Assembly (NCBI GenBank): GCA_964480635.1
Contig: CAYZQE010000034.1
Span: forward strand, 1 to 23,635
Length of the DNA: 23,635 nucleotides
Direction of reading: 5' to 3'
DNA from: CAYZQE01 sp964480635
Lineage (GTDB): Bacteria; Pseudomonadota; Gammaproteobacteria; GCA-001735895
The notes below the pieces were generated by a model. That model was not told the origin of the DNA. It was given only the letters and a program-made list of their open reading frames with translations, and made no database searches. A program made the position numbers and the translations under genes. Each line of letters opens with the position of its first letter. Within the stretch, counting starts at the first letter, position 1. This document shows, piece by piece, positions 1 to 6,728 of the stretch.

Positions 1-23
1 AATTTTAAGACCTAAGAAACTAG

Positions 24-1844
24 CTATTCAACAGTCACAGATTTAGCTAAATTGCGTGGTTGGTCAACATCTGTTCCTCTCATTACGGCGACGTGATAGC
101 TTAATAGTTGCAATGGAATGGTCGATAAAATGGGGTTTGTCCAGCGTGCATCAACTTCCATATTGATGATTTTGGTGGCGCTGTTTTCAGGCATATCGGC
201 ACCTTTATGAGCAAACACATAGAGCTGGCCGCCTCGCGCTTTGACTTCTTGCATATTGGATTGTAATTTTTCTAATAGTTCGTCATTAGGGGTAACAACA
301 ATCACGGGCATGTCAGAATCAACTAGGGCTAGTGGCCCGTGTTTTAATTCGCCAGCGGGGTAAGCCTCAGCATGGATGTAGGATATTTCTTTAAGCTTTA
401 ACGCACCTTCCATTGCAATAGGGTAGTGCTCACCACGGCCTAAAAATAACACATCGTTTTTATCGATAAAATCTTCGGATAACTCTTTTATTCGGCTATC
501 TAAAGCTAATAAGTGTTCTATGTTTTTCGGTAATTGTTGTAATTCATTGATGATTGTTTGTCGAATGTCTGCACTCAGATTTTTGCGTTTACCAATAGCG
601 AGCACGAGCAATAACAAGGCAACTAATTGAGTGGTAAATGCTTTAGTGGAAGCAACGCCTATTTCTGGGCCTGCACGGGTCATTAGAACTAAGTCTGACT
701 CTCGTACTAATGAGCTTTCAGGGACATTACAGATGCTAAGAGTGCCACATAGTTTGTCACGATCAATGTTTCTTAATGCGGCGATGGTGTCGGCAGTTTC
801 ACCTGATTGTGACAGGGTGATAAATAACGTGTTATTAGCAATAAAAGATTGACGATATCGGTATTCGCTGGCGACTTCGATTTGGCAAGGTAGGTTTAGT
901 AGTTCTTCAATCCAATATTTTGCGACATATCCGGCATGATAACTGGTACCACATGCAATGATCTGTATGCTTTCGATTTTATCGAAAATATCATCGGCTT
1001 TAGCGCCAAAAATTGAATCTAACACGTCATTTTGGCTAATACGACCTTCTAGGCAGTCAGCTACTGACGTAGACTGCTCGTAAATTTCTTTCAGCATGAA
1101 GTGGCGATACTCACCTTTTTCAGTGGCATCCGCGGTTAATTTACTGGTATTAATTTCTAATTCTTTAGCGCTGCCATCAGCATCATAAACTTGATAATGG
1201 GCACCTTTTAAAACGGCAAAATCACCCTCATCTAAATAAATAAAGCGAGAGGTCACTGGCAATAAAGCAGACACGTCAGAAGCGATAAAGTTTTCTTCAA
1301 ACCCTATGCCCAAAACTAAGGGGCTACCACAGCGACAGCTGATTAAAGTATCTGGCTGGCTATTTGAAATAATGCCCAGCGCATAAGCCCCAGTTAATTG
1401 TTTTACGGCTTCTTGCACGGCTTCGAATAAATCACCTTTGAACAATGAATCGACTAAGTGGGCGATAACTTCGGTATCCGTTTCAGACGTGAATTGGTAG
1501 CCTTTTGCGGTAAGCTGTTGTTTTAATTCTTTATAGTTCTCGATGATGCCATTGTGAACAACGGCAATTCGATCATTTGAAAAATGAGGATGAGCATTGG
1601 CTTCAGATGGTACGCCATGAGTTGCCCAACGCGTGTGCGCGATGCCAACGCAGCCTATTTGATCGTTAGGCAGTAAGTTTGCAAGTTCGTTGACCTTACC
1701 CATGGCTCTAAAGCGTTTTAATTGGCCATCTTCAATAACGGCGATGCCGGCTGAGTCATATCCTCTATATTCTTGACGGCGTAAACCTTCTAGTAAGATT
1801 GAAGTGACATTTCTTTGCGCAACAGCGCCTACAATTCCACACAT
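24..1844 (-). CDS. glmS: Glutamine--fructose-6-phosphate aminotransferase (isomerizing)
   Basis: Makes glucosamine-6-phosphate from fructose-6-phosphate and glutamine, the first committed step towards UDP-GlcNAc for peptidoglycan and LPS; cytoplasmic. The 606-residue protein begins MCGIVGA, so Cys2 becomes the N-terminal nucleophile of the glutaminase domain (about residues 2-220). Two SIS sugar-isomerase domains follow, with SQSGET near residue 350 and the family-typical GELKHGPLALV stretch. The tail ends DVDQPRNLAKSVTVE, whose Lys corresponds to the conserved Schiff-base lysine. Length is close to E. coli GlmS (609). The start lies only 2 bases after the glmU stop, and the AAGGAAA ribosome site sits inside the end of glmU, so the two are co-transcribed. 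Nothing is missing. The bases beyond its stop are too few to show a terminator. Confidence 0.98.
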   Translation of the reverse strand: MCGIVGAVAQRNVTSILLEGLRRQEYRGYDSAGIAVIEDGQLKRFRAMGKVNELANLLPNDQIGCVGIAHTRWATHGVPSEANAHPHFSNDRIAVVHNGIIENYKELKQQLTAKGYQFTSETDTEVIAHLVDSLFKGDLFEAVQEAVKQLTGAYALGIISNSQPDTLISCRCGSPLVLGIGFEENFIASDVSALLPVTSRFIYLDEGDFAVLKGAHYQVYDADGSAKELEINTSKLTADATEKGEYRHFMLKEIYEQSTSVADCLEGRISQNDVLDSIFGAKADDIFDKIESIQIIACGTSYHAGYVAKYWIEELLNLPCQIEVASEYRYRQSFIANNTLFITLSQSGETADTIAALRNIDRDKLCGTLSICNVPESSLVRESDLVLMTRAGPEIGVASTKAFTTQLVALLLLVLAIGKRKNLSADIRQTIINELQQLPKNIEHLLALDSRIKELSEDFIDKNDVLFLGRGEHYPIAMEGALKLKEISYIHAEAYPAGELKHGPLALVDSDMPVIVVTPNDELLEKLQSNMQEVKARGGQLYVFAHKGADMPENSATKIINMEVDARWTNPILSTIPLQLLSYHVAVMRGTDVDQPRNLAKSVTVE

Positions 1845-1846
1845 AT

Positions 1847-3211
1847 TTATGTTTCCTTTTTAGGGCGTTTCCAGCCTTTTATTGTTATTTGTTTTGATCG
1901 AGAGAAAGTCAGTTGGTCAGCAGGGCTGTTTTTGGTAATAGTAGAGCCTGCGCCAATGGTACTGCCTTTAGCAATAGTAACAGGGGCTATCAGTTGGCAG
2001 TCCGAGCCAATAAAGACATCGTCTTCAATAATTGTTTGGTGTTTGAATGCACCATCATAATTACAGGTAATGGCACCAGCACCCACATTAACGCGTTTGC
2101 CCATAGTGGTATCGCCAATATAAGTGAGGTGGTTAACTTTACTGCCTTCATCTATCGTCGATTTTTTAATTTCTACAAAATTGCCTATTTTGGCATTGTT
2201 TTTAATGATGGTGTCTGGGCGCAAGCGTGCAAATGGGCCAACCGTAATATGGCTTTCGAGGGTGCTATTTTCTATGATGCAATTGGCTAAGATGTCACAA
2301 TGGCTGCCTATTGTTGCATTGCTGATGATGCAATTAGCAGCGATGTGGGTGTTGTCGCCAATATGGCAATCACCGTTAAAAATACAGTTCACATCAATGC
2401 TGACGTTTTCACCAGTGCTTAAGGTGCCGCGAATATCAATGCGTTTTGCATCATAAAGCTTAACGCCGTTAGTCATTAGCTCATGGGCCAGCCATGATCG
2501 GCGAATGGATTCGACTTGTTCTAATTGAATTTGATTATTGACACCTAACAATTCATTTGCTTGCGGGCAGATAGTTGATTTCACTGTTAAACCTTGTGTA
2601 ACAGCGTGTTTTACCACATCAGTAAGATAAAACTCTTGTTGTTGGTTATCGTTGTCAAGCTTATCTAATAAACTTGATACATATTTCCCGTTGATGCTCA
2701 TAATGCCTGAGTTGCATTCAGTAATTTTTTTAATGTCAGCGTTAGCATCTTTTTCTTCTACGATACCTATCACTTGTTGCTCAGCATTACGCACAATACG
2801 ACCATAACCTGTTGGGCTGTCATCGATAAAGCTTAGAATATTAATAGCGGGATTCAGGTCATCTTTTAATAATGACATTAATGTCTCTTGACTAATGAGA
2901 GGCACATCGCCATATAGTACTAAGATATCATTGTCTTTATGAATGCTTTCACCGCATTGTTGTACTGCGTGACCAGTGCCTAATTGCTCTTGTTGAACAA
3001 CATAATCAATATTAGGTGTTTGAATGGTATTTTTAACAAGCCCTGCGCCATGACCAATAACGACAATAATTTGATCGGGCTTTAAGCTCAATGCGGTGTC
3101 AATGACATGTTGCAGCATAGGTTTGTTTGCTAAAGGGTGCAGGACTTTTGGCAATGGTGATTTCATGCGAGTGCCCTTTCCTGCGGCAAGGATTATAATG
3201 CTGAGTGACAT
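1847..3211 (-). CDS. glmU: Bifunctional UDP-GlcNAc pyrophosphorylase / GlcN-1-P acetyltransferase
   Basis: Acetylates glucosamine-1-phosphate and couples it to UTP to give UDP-GlcNAc; cytoplasmic trimer in known homologues. The 454-residue protein has an N-terminal nucleotidyltransferase domain opening with LAAGKGTRMKS (residues 8-18) and containing LYGDVPLI. The C-terminal half is a left-handed beta-helix of hexapeptide repeats (roughly residues 250-440) that includes KVNHLTYIGD, the acetyltransferase region with the conserved His. Length is normal (E. coli 456). It is the first gene of a glmU-glmS operon, so the consecutive enzymes of the pathway are made together; GlmM is not in this window. 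The gene diverges from the bolA-like gene at 3305. Confidence 0.97.
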   Translation of the reverse strand: MSLSIIILAAGKGTRMKSPLPKVLHPLANKPMLQHVIDTALSLKPDQIIVVIGHGAGLVKNTIQTPNIDYVVQQEQLGTGHAVQQCGESIHKDNDILVLYGDVPLISQETLMSLLKDDLNPAINILSFIDDSPTGYGRIVRNAEQQVIGIVEEKDANADIKKITECNSGIMSINGKYVSSLLDKLDNDNQQQEFYLTDVVKHAVTQGLTVKSTICPQANELLGVNNQIQLEQVESIRRSWLAHELMTNGVKLYDAKRIDIRGTLSTGENVSIDVNCIFNGDCHIGDNTHIAANCIISNATIGSHCDILANCIIENSTLESHITVGPFARLRPDTIIKNNAKIGNFVEIKKSTIDEGSKVNHLTYIGDTTMGKRVNVGAGAITCNYDGAFKHQTIIEDDVFIGSDCQLIAPVTIAKGSTIGAGSTITKNSPADQLTFSRSKQITIKGWKRPKKET

Positions 3212-3243
3212 AGTAATATTTATTTTTATTAGATAAGTTTATT

Positions 3244-3272
3244 TTAACTGAAATTATAGCTTTTGCGATAAT
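3244..3272 (+). promoter_or_regulatory. Putative promoter of the bolA-like gene
   Basis: TTAACT (3244-3249), a 17-base spacer, then GATAAT (3267-3272), matching sigma70 spacing. Transcription would start near 3279, leaving a short leader that contains the ribosome site AGGAG (3294-3298) before the ATG at 3305. It overlaps the minus-strand -10 box of glmU. Confidence 0.4.
3253..3258 (-). promoter_or_regulatory. Putative -10 box of the glmU-glmS operon
   Basis: On the minus strand the sequence here is TATAAT, a perfect -10 hexamer about 40 bases upstream of the glmU start. No good -35 is visible at 16-18 bases, so this is a modest prediction. It lies inside the spacer of the predicted plus-strand promoter, so the two divergent promoters overlap and could compete. 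Confidence 0.4.
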
Positions 3273-3304
3273 TTTGAATGATTTAAAGAATTTAGGAGAA
3301 AAAA

Positions 3305-3538
3305 ATGACCCCAGAAGCAATAGAGAAATTAATTAGTGCAAAAATGGCCAGTGCAGATGTCAGTGTCACAGGTGCAGAAGGCAAATTCGAAGCCACTATC
3401 ATTAGTGATGAATTTGATGGTTTAATGATTATTAAGCGCCATAAATTAGTGTATGCCTGTGTTAATGAACAAATCACATCAGGTGAGTTGCATGCATTAA
3501 CGATTCATGCAAAAACGAAAGCTGAAGCGAGCGCATAA
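3305..3538 (+). CDS. BolA/IbaG-family protein
   Basis: Small (77 residues) BolA-fold protein. In known members such proteins bind [2Fe-2S] clusters together with monothiol glutaredoxins and take part in iron-sulfur trafficking or acid-stress responses. The sequence shows the usual order: an N-terminal helix (IEKLISAKM), a beta-strand region with FEATIISDEFDG, a basic helix IIKRHKLVYACV, and the conserved SGELHALTIHAKT segment with its His in the C-terminal LHALTI motif. The short length and pattern are nearer to IbaG (YrbA) than to BolA itself. A strong ribosome site (TTTAGGAGA) precedes the ATG. In many gammaproteobacteria ibaG sits beside mla or murA genes; here its neighbours are glmU and a diguanylate cyclase, so context does not settle the paralogue. 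It converges with the cyclase gene, leaving only 6 bases between stop codons. Confidence 0.88.
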   Translation: MTPEAIEKLISAKMASADVSVTGAEGKFEATIISDEFDGLMIIKRHKLVYACVNEQITSGELHALTIHAKTKAEASA

Positions 3539-3544
3539 AAAACC

Positions 3545-5065
3545 TTATATTTTTACAAGCTTATTACGCCCGGTTTCTTTCGCCTGATAAAGCCCTTTAT
3601 CAGCGCGTTCAAACAAAGAATCAACGGTATCACTGTCATTAACTTCAGTTAAGCCCGCAGAAATATGAATGACTACCTTATCATCTTTAAAGCGAAAGCC
3701 ACTTGAGCTGACGGCATTGCGAATTTTTTCAATGGTTGGTGCCGCTTGATCTATTCGTGTATTGGGTAAAATCAACACAAATTCTTCGCCGCCAATACGA
3801 AATAAGGTGTCTGATTCACGGATATTTTTTTGCATGATGCTGGCGACTAATTTAAGCACTTTATCGCCAGTGTTATGCCCATAGCTATCATTTACTTTTT
3901 TAAAGTGGTCTATATCAATAATGGCATAGCTAAATTGTTCTGCATAACGTTGCCAACGGGCCATGAGTTTTTTAATTTGGTCGTTATAAGCCATGCGGTT
4001 ATGGATACCCGTTAAGGTATCAAAAAATAATTTTTTCTTATTTTCATCTAAGCGATGTTTAAGGTCTTGGGTTTCTTTTTCCATACTATCAACTTGGGCG
4101 CTTAAAGCCTTGTTGCGAGTTTCGGAGGCACTAAAACGTTGTTTTCCTCTTGAAAGATAATCTGAGATGTTGTCTTTCAAGGTCAGAATATTACTATCAA
4201 GTGTATGTTTCAGGGTATCAATATCAGATGCCGAACGAACATTTTCATGCATTTTTATCACTTCATCATTCATTTGTTGATGAAAGCTATGAGCATCACT
4301 TAAGCCGCTTTTTTGTTCTTTTTGGTCTTCAGAAATGTAGCCTGTTATTTCAACAAGCTGTTCAGTCACTTGGGCAATAAAGTTCTCCAGCTCACTTTTT
4401 TCATCATTAATTAACTGTAAGGCAGTGCTGACTTCGGCTGCAATATTGTCCAAAATAACAGGCCATTGTTCAGTGCTTAACCCCGTGCGAATCGTTACTT
4501 GAATATTTTTAGCTTTTTGGCTCATCCCAGGCACAATGGATAAGCGGTCAAGTAAGCCTAAAATAACATCATCTATATTTTGGGTGTCAGTATTGGCATC
4601 AATTGAAATGGGCGATGCCATAATAAGGTTAAGCTCACTGGCCAACTCATTTAAAATACTGTCAGTATTTTTAGGCGGCAAATGAGATTTAATGCGCTCA
4701 AAAGTGGGTAAGTGTTTTTCGGGCGGAGTTAACAGTGTGAGGAGTTGGCTCATCACATCATTGATGGTGGCTAACTCATCACGCATAGAACTACTTTGAT
4801 TGGAATCTTTCTCGTCAATGTCATTTAGCACATCACTGAGTCGGTCTAATGCCGTGGATAATTTATCATCCTTTTTATTGCGTGAAATTGCTCTAATATC
4901 TTTAAGTTGGGTGTCGAGTGATGTATCAATGCCTAAGCCTGCAATAGATAGTCGCCCAATTGCTTTACGTAATAGCGTTTCTAAATCCCCCCATGTCTTT
5001 TCTTTAGATTCAAGTTCATGAATAATGGTTTGGTATTTCTTTTTCCAGTCTTTTTGATTTTCCAT
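3545..5065 (-). CDS. Diguanylate cyclase with long helical N-terminal region
   Basis: Predicted to make cyclic di-GMP from two GTP. The C-terminal GGDEF domain (about residues 340-506) has DIDHFKKVND (metal and substrate site), the active-site loop GGEEF at residues 425-429 and the late GLYQAKETGRNKL motif. An RESD (416-419) lies exactly five residues before the loop, so the product-binding inhibitory I-site is intact. Residues 1-340 have no transmembrane segment or recognisable Cache, PAS or GAF domain. They look helical, with several heptad-like stretches and a probable coiled coil (about 300-345) leading into the GGDEF domain, so the protein should be cytoplasmic. Catalysis is confidently predicted; the input signal is unknown. 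It is monocistronic, convergent with the bolA-like gene and divergent from the Rieske gene. Confidence 0.93.
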   Translation of the reverse strand: MENQKDWKKKYQTIIHELESKEKTWGDLETLLRKAIGRLSIAGLGIDTSLDTQLKDIRAISRNKKDDKLSTALDRLSDVLNDIDEKDSNQSSSMRDELATINDVMSQLLTLLTPPEKHLPTFERIKSHLPPKNTDSILNELASELNLIMASPISIDANTDTQNIDDVILGLLDRLSIVPGMSQKAKNIQVTIRTGLSTEQWPVILDNIAAEVSTALQLINDEKSELENFIAQVTEQLVEITGYISEDQKEQKSGLSDAHSFHQQMNDEVIKMHENVRSASDIDTLKHTLDSNILTLKDNISDYLSRGKQRFSASETRNKALSAQVDSMEKETQDLKHRLDENKKKLFFDTLTGIHNRMAYNDQIKKLMARWQRYAEQFSYAIIDIDHFKKVNDSYGHNTGDKVLKLVASIMQKNIRESDTLFRIGGEEFVLILPNTRIDQAAPTIEKIRNAVSSSGFRFKDDKVVIHISAGLTEVNDSDTVDSLFERADKGLYQAKETGRNKLVKI

Positions 5066-5122
5066 GACGTTTTCTCGATCTAAAATATTGTATAGTAATG
5101 ACGTTGGCGTATATGCCCTAAT

Positions 5123-5150
5123 TGTAGATTCTATTGGCTAAGAATCTACA
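5123..5150. repeat. Perfect 10-bp inverted repeat in the cyclase/Rieske divergent region
   Basis: TGTAGATTCT (5123-5132) and AGAATCTACA (5141-5150) are exact reverse complements separated by 8 bases. The site lies between the divergent diguanylate cyclase and Rieske genes, about 57 bases from the cyclase start and 70 from the Rieske start. A dimeric regulator's operator or a leader hairpin would both fit. There is no run of T straight after it, so it is not a classical terminator. Confidence 0.6.
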
Positions 5151-5220
5151 GAAAACTAAAATATTTTTTAATTATTTATAAAATAAGGGCTTAAATAGAA
5201 ATTTCTTTGAGGAACTAGAG

Positions 5221-5574
5221 ATTAAAACAAAAATATATCAAGTCGCATTAGAGAGTGATTTTAACGGCCCTTCATCAAGAGGGTTTATAATTGATGTTAA
5301 TGCTAAAGAGATTAATGGCTTTATTGTTTTTGATGGGGGGCAGTATTTTGCCTATGAAAATAAATGCCCACATACGGGGGCACCATTAGATTGGGTTGAA
5401 CATCAATTTTTAGATGCGGATTCAGCGTTAATACAATGTTCGGTACACGATGCTAGGTTTGAAATAGAAACGGGCGAATGTTTGTTTGGCCCATGTTTGG
5501 GTGATAGCTTAAAAACGTTAAAAATAAAAAATGAAAAGGGTGCTGTGTTTTTAATAGGGCAGGCTGAAAATTAA
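5221..5574 (+). CDS. Rieske [2Fe-2S] ferredoxin-like protein, apparent AUU start
   Basis: A 117-codon gene for a small soluble Rieske protein. Counting the first codon as 1, the cluster ligands are C49-P-H51 and C73-S-V-H76, within CPHTGAPLDW and CSVHDARFEIETGECLFGPC, a good match to Rieske domains of the nitrite-reductase/ferredoxin type. No signal peptide or membrane segment is present, so it is probably a cytoplasmic electron carrier; its partner is unknown. The frame is open from 5182, after a TAA at 5179, but has no ATG, GTG or TTG before codon 87, well inside the domain. A good ribosome site GAGGAA (5209-5214) precedes ATT at 5221 by 6 bases, and the protein then starts (M)KTKIYQVAL, a natural N-terminus. 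AUU initiation is therefore the best reading; a sequencing error at an ATG is the alternative. Gene-finding restricted to usual start codons would miss it. Confidence 0.85.
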   Translation: MKTKIYQVALESDFNGPSSRGFIIDVNAKEINGFIVFDGGQYFAYENKCPHTGAPLDWVEHQFLDADSALIQCSVHDARFEIETGECLFGPCLGDSLKTLKIKNEKGAVFLIGQAEN

Positions 5575-5714
5575 AGAGTGTGCTGCGAAGGTTAAAATAG
5601 AGATCGTTTTAGTCAGTTAACTTTATTCACGGAGGTGGATAAGTTGTACTCCAAGGGCAGGCTTCGCGCTCATTGAAGAAGACGGAGCCATTTAATTTAG
5701 CTTTATTTAGACAT

Positions 5715-5740
5715 AAAAAAACCCGCCGAAGCGGGTTTTT
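5715..5740. terminator. Bidirectional rho-independent terminator
   Basis: Stem ACCCGC (5721-5726) with GCGGGT (5731-5736) around a CGAA tetraloop, flanked by A6 on the left and T5 on the right, so it has a T-tract on either strand. It lies just after the cold-shock gene (minus strand) and can also stop transcripts from the Rieske gene on the plus strand. The 140 bases between the Rieske stop and this hairpin hold no gene that I can support. Confidence 0.92.
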
Positions 5741-5762
5741 AGGAATAATTGCTTATAAACAA

Positions 5763-5966
5763 TTATTCGCCAACAACATTTGCTGCTTGAAGACCTTTAG
5801 GGCCGTCTTCTACGTCAAATGTGACAGCTTGGCCTTCAGCCAAAACTTTAAAACCTGAACCTTGAATTGCAGAGAAATGTACGAATACATCTGCAGTTCC
5901 GTCAGAAGGAGAAATAAAGCCGAAGCCTTTTGATTCGTTGAACCATTTAACAGTTCCAGTAGCCAT
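5763..5966 (-). CDS. Cold-shock protein, CspA family
   Basis: A 67-residue single cold-shock-domain protein that binds single-stranded RNA/DNA, typically an RNA chaperone. It starts MATGTVKWFNESKGFGFISP, containing the RNP1 motif KGFGFI, followed by the RNP2 motif DVFVHFSAI. The ATG at 5966 is chosen because it gives the family's invariant N-terminus and has AAAGGTAA just upstream; a longer in-frame reading to 6002 is not needed. It is monocistronic, with a strong terminator 23 bases after the stop and a predicted leader of about 140 bases. Long 5' leaders are typical of cold-inducible csp mRNAs, so induction by cold is plausible but not shown. Which E. coli Csp it matches cannot be decided. 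Confidence 0.96.
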   Translation of the reverse strand: MATGTVKWFNESKGFGFISPSDGTADVFVHFSAIQGSGFKVLAEGQAVTFDVEDGPKGLQAANVVGE

Positions 5967-6110
5967 GTAAATTACCTTTAATAATAAAAAAATATAGATC
6001 AATTGCGTTGAGTAGAAAAGTAATTACAGGCCTCTTAACAAGGTTCTGACTGACTGATTTTATTCACGTACAATTAATAACCTCAAGCCAAAAAAGCTTG
6101 ATAACCCAGA

Positions 6111-6116
6111 ATTATA
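6111..6116 (-). promoter_or_regulatory. Putative -10 box of the cold-shock gene
   Basis: TATAAT on the minus strand. Transcription would start near 6104, giving a leader of about 138 bases before the ATG at 5966. Within that leader CAAGC/GCTTG (6084-6088 with 6096-6100) could form a small hairpin. The -35 position (around 6134-6139) falls on the left arm of an inverted repeat, which suggests control at this promoter. Confidence 0.5.
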
Positions 6117-6134
6117 TACCAATAAAGCAAGATT

Positions 6135-6188
6135 ACACGTGCTTTCTAAATAAAAATAAAAAAACTAGCCTGAAATGAAAGCACATGT
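6135..6188. repeat. Inverted repeat spanning the divergent csp and fliL-like promoters
   Basis: Left arm ACACGTGCTTTC (6135-6146) and right arm GAAAGCACATGT (6177-6188) are reverse complements at 11 of 12 positions, separated by 30 AT-rich bases. Predicted -10 boxes at 6111-6116 (minus) and 6200-6205 (plus) put each arm over the -35 position of one of the two divergent promoters. A shared regulator-binding site is an inference from geometry only. Confidence 0.6.
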
Positions 6189-6199
6189 ATATTTTTGTC

Positions 6200-6205
6200 T
6201 ATACT
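6200..6205 (+). promoter_or_regulatory. Putative -10 box of the fliL-like gene
   Basis: TATACT, 34 bases before the ATG at 6240, with no recognisable -35 at the right distance. The right arm of the inverted repeat occupies that -35 position, so an activator or repressor may act here. The ribosome site AAGGGA (6226-6231) follows. Confidence 0.35.
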
Positions 6206-6239
6206 TAGGCATATAAACCAACTTTAAGGGATCTCAAGA

Positions 6240-6644
6240 ATGAAGCTATTTTTAATTTTAATGATGTTGTTATTACCGCAAACTGCATTTTCAGCAGAAG
6301 ATGAAGAGGCGGCACCAAAGAAAACACCCTCTTATGTGTCACTAGGCAAAGCAATGATTATAAATTTAGCGACCACTAAAAAAAGGCTTACTTTTTTGCA
6401 GTTAAAGGTTGATGTACTGGTTGAAGGTGATGATGCAAAAGAAGCAGTGGAAGCGCATATTCCTGCTATAAGACATCAAATTCTTTTACTGCTTAGTGAG
6501 CAAAGTGCCATTGATATGAAAACGTCAGCTAAGCGTAATGACATTAGAAAACTGGCGACAGAGCAAGTTAAAGAGTTAATGGTTGAATTGGCAGATAATG
6601 ATAATATTGAAGACGTATTGTTCACCAGTTTTCTTATTCAATAA
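6240..6644 (+). CDS. Secreted FliL-like protein
   Basis: A 134-residue protein with the FliL fold pattern: YVSLGKAMIINLATTKKRL, then LQLKVDVLV, the HIPAIRHQILLLLSEQS helix segment and the terminal VLFTSFLIQ strand. True FliL is an inner-membrane protein of the flagellar basal body that supports stator function. This one instead starts with a signal peptide (MKLFLILMMLLLPQTAFSA, likely cut after Ala19), so it should be free in the periplasm. No flagellar gene is in the window, so it is an orphan paralogue and a flagellar role is not established; a more general stomatin-like periplasmic role is possible. The ribosome site AAGGGA is well placed. It leads a co-directional group with the rhodanese and the PEP-mutase-family gene. 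Confidence 0.82.
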   Translation: MKLFLILMMLLLPQTAFSAEDEEAAPKKTPSYVSLGKAMIINLATTKKRLTFLQLKVDVLVEGDDAKEAVEAHIPAIRHQILLLLSEQSAIDMKTSAKRNDIRKLATEQVKELMVELADNDNIEDVLFTSFLIQ

Positions 6645-6728
6645 GCCCCGTTATTCTGAGATATTGTGTTTTGCAATAAAGAATGCTGAAATTAGCCTTC
6701 AACTCTAGATAAAACAAAGGAATAACCG

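Noticed and set aside
3099..3320. Minus-strand reading frame upstream of glmU
   Set aside because: It overlaps the glmU start in another frame and the bolA promoter region, and has no ribosome site or recognisable domain.
5673..5858. Plus-strand reading frame across the csp terminator
   Set aside because: It runs through a strong terminator hairpin and antisense to the csp gene; the translation looks like no protein family.
5623..6070. Direct repeat TTTATTCACG flanking the csp gene (near 5623 and 6061)
   Set aside because: Only 10 bases match, with poor agreement outside; this is compatible with chance in AT-rich DNA and has no matching mobile-element features.
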